In this document: positions 63,725 through 64,000 of the stretch, piece by piece
Layout of the letters: every line of letters begins with the position of its first letter
How positions within the stretch are numbered: the first letter of the stretch is position 1
Source of the DNA: Pseudooceanicola sediminis
Lineage (GTDB): Bacteria; Pseudomonadota; Alphaproteobacteria; Rhodobacterales; Rhodobacteraceae
Reading direction: 5' to 3'
NCBI RefSeq assembly: GCF_003575965.1
Contig: NZ_QWJJ01000005.1
Location: 186,001 to 250,000, forward strand
Length of the DNA stretch: 64,000 nt
Position numbers and translations under genes: made by a program
The notes under the pieces: generated by a model
Seen by the model: the letters and a program-made list of their open reading frames with translations, nothing else
The model's database searches: none
What the model was told of the DNA's origin: nothing

Positions 63725-64000
63725 TCAGGAATCGCTGCGTGCCAGATCGACGAAATGCTTCGCGTGTTGAAACGCGACACTTTTCCTTTCGGCAACGTCC
63801 TGTGCGTCGTCATCGACGCCCCACTGCTCTTGCTGCCAGAATTCGTCGATACGGGATATTTCCCAGATACGATTTGTCGGCGCCGCATTCAAAAATGCCG
63901 CAAAACCCAGCACAAGTGATCCCGTCAAGCTGACAAGATCGTGGAAAGCCGCCAGTTCGAATGCCGATAGCGCACCGATCCGACGCGAAAGAAGCGCGAC
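63725..64000 (-). CDS. ATP12 family F1-ATPase assembly chaperone, C-terminal fragment
   Basis: The last 91 residues of a minus-strand gene that continues beyond the right edge; the frame is open to 64000. It reads ALSAFELAAFHDLVSLTGSL, then SRIDEFWQQEQWGVDDDAQD and AERKSVAFQHAKHFVDLA. This matches the C-terminus of ATP12, which binds the F1 alpha subunit during ATP synthase assembly. It ends about 230 bp upstream of bztA on the same strand. Confidence 0.85.
   Translation of the reverse strand, partial: VALLSRRIGALSAFELAAFHDLVSLTGSLVLGFAAFLNAAPTNRIWEISRIDEFWQQEQWGVDDDAQDVAERKSVAFQHAKHFVDLARSDS

Noticed and set aside
62339-63919. 526-residue open frame antisense to bztA and the ATP12 fragment
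   Set aside because: Both sense genes are well identified; long antisense frames are expected at this GC content.

Overview
The window is high-G+C chromosomal DNA of an alphaproteobacterium, almost certainly a member of the Rhodobacteraceae (Roseobacter group). Four things point there: a 44-residue aa3-type cytochrome oxidase subunit IV, a bztABCD-type amino acid transporter, alphaproteobacterial forms of uracil-DNA glycosylase, glutamate-cysteine ligase and ATP12, and a rpmH-rnpA-yidD...yidC-MOSC-engB...argB neighbourhood. Genes are dense, many start codons overlap the preceding stop (ATGA, GTGA, TGATG, TAATG), and I see no prophage, insertion sequence, CRISPR array or rRNA. One tRNA (Arg, anticodon ACG) is present. 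The content is mostly core metabolism.

Layout. 0-9 kb: end of a polyprenyl synthase, a membrane protein, greA, ETF-ubiquinone oxidoreductase, a TPR protein with ispE, a lytic transglycosylase lipoprotein, mobA, azlC-azlD. 9-15 kb: a lipoprotein with a possible permuted papain-like fold, the tiny cox IV gene, a conserved unknown, a metallo-beta-lactamase hydrolase overlapping a DmdC-like acyl-CoA dehydrogenase, tsaC/sua5, yqgE. 15-21 kb: a stand-alone DsbD_N-like periplasmic protein and an RND efflux pair. 21-27 kb: moaB, a LysE exporter, uracil-DNA glycosylase, then pyrB, an unknown membrane protein, a catalytically dead dihydroorotase homologue (pyrC') and plsY. 27-34 kb: gshA, a membrane protein overlapping rsmE, ubiA, an OmpA/BON protein, and moaE-moaD-pgsA. 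35-44 kb: an S49 peptidase, a four-Cys mini-protein, a Na/Ca exchanger, a pteridine-reductase-like SDR, uvrC, an ABC-2 exporter, a CoxG-like protein and a receiver-histidine kinase. 44.4-45.9 kb is gene-poor and ends at tRNA-Arg. 46-58 kb: a sensor kinase, rpmH-rnpA-yidD, ttcA, a c-di-GMP phosphodiesterase, yidC-MOSC-engB, two outer-membrane beta-barrels, argB, sixA. 59-64 kb: the bztDCBA acidic amino acid/glutamine ABC transporter (minus strand) and the end of an ATP12 chaperone gene.

Pathway themes: molybdenum cofactor (mobA, moaB, moaD, moaE, possibly the MOSC protein); pyrimidine synthesis with a probable PyrB-PyrC' assembly; isoprenoid/quinone/phospholipid synthesis (polyprenyl synthase, ispE, ubiA, ETF-QO, plsY, pgsA); tRNA modification (tsaC, ttcA); DNA repair (udg, uvrC); amino acid uptake and export (bzt, azlCD, LysE).

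I did not find a clearly new multi-gene system. The best leads are the PyrB / unknown membrane protein / dead-DHOase operon, two 12-C homopolymers (one inside the SDR coding start, one upstream of the receiver-kinase), an orphan leftward terminator between an OMP gene and argB, a 28-bp duplicated motif in the gene-poor segment beside tRNA-Arg, and the permuted papain-like lipoprotein candidate. Coordinates come from direct reading; family names rest on motif recognition, with no database search.
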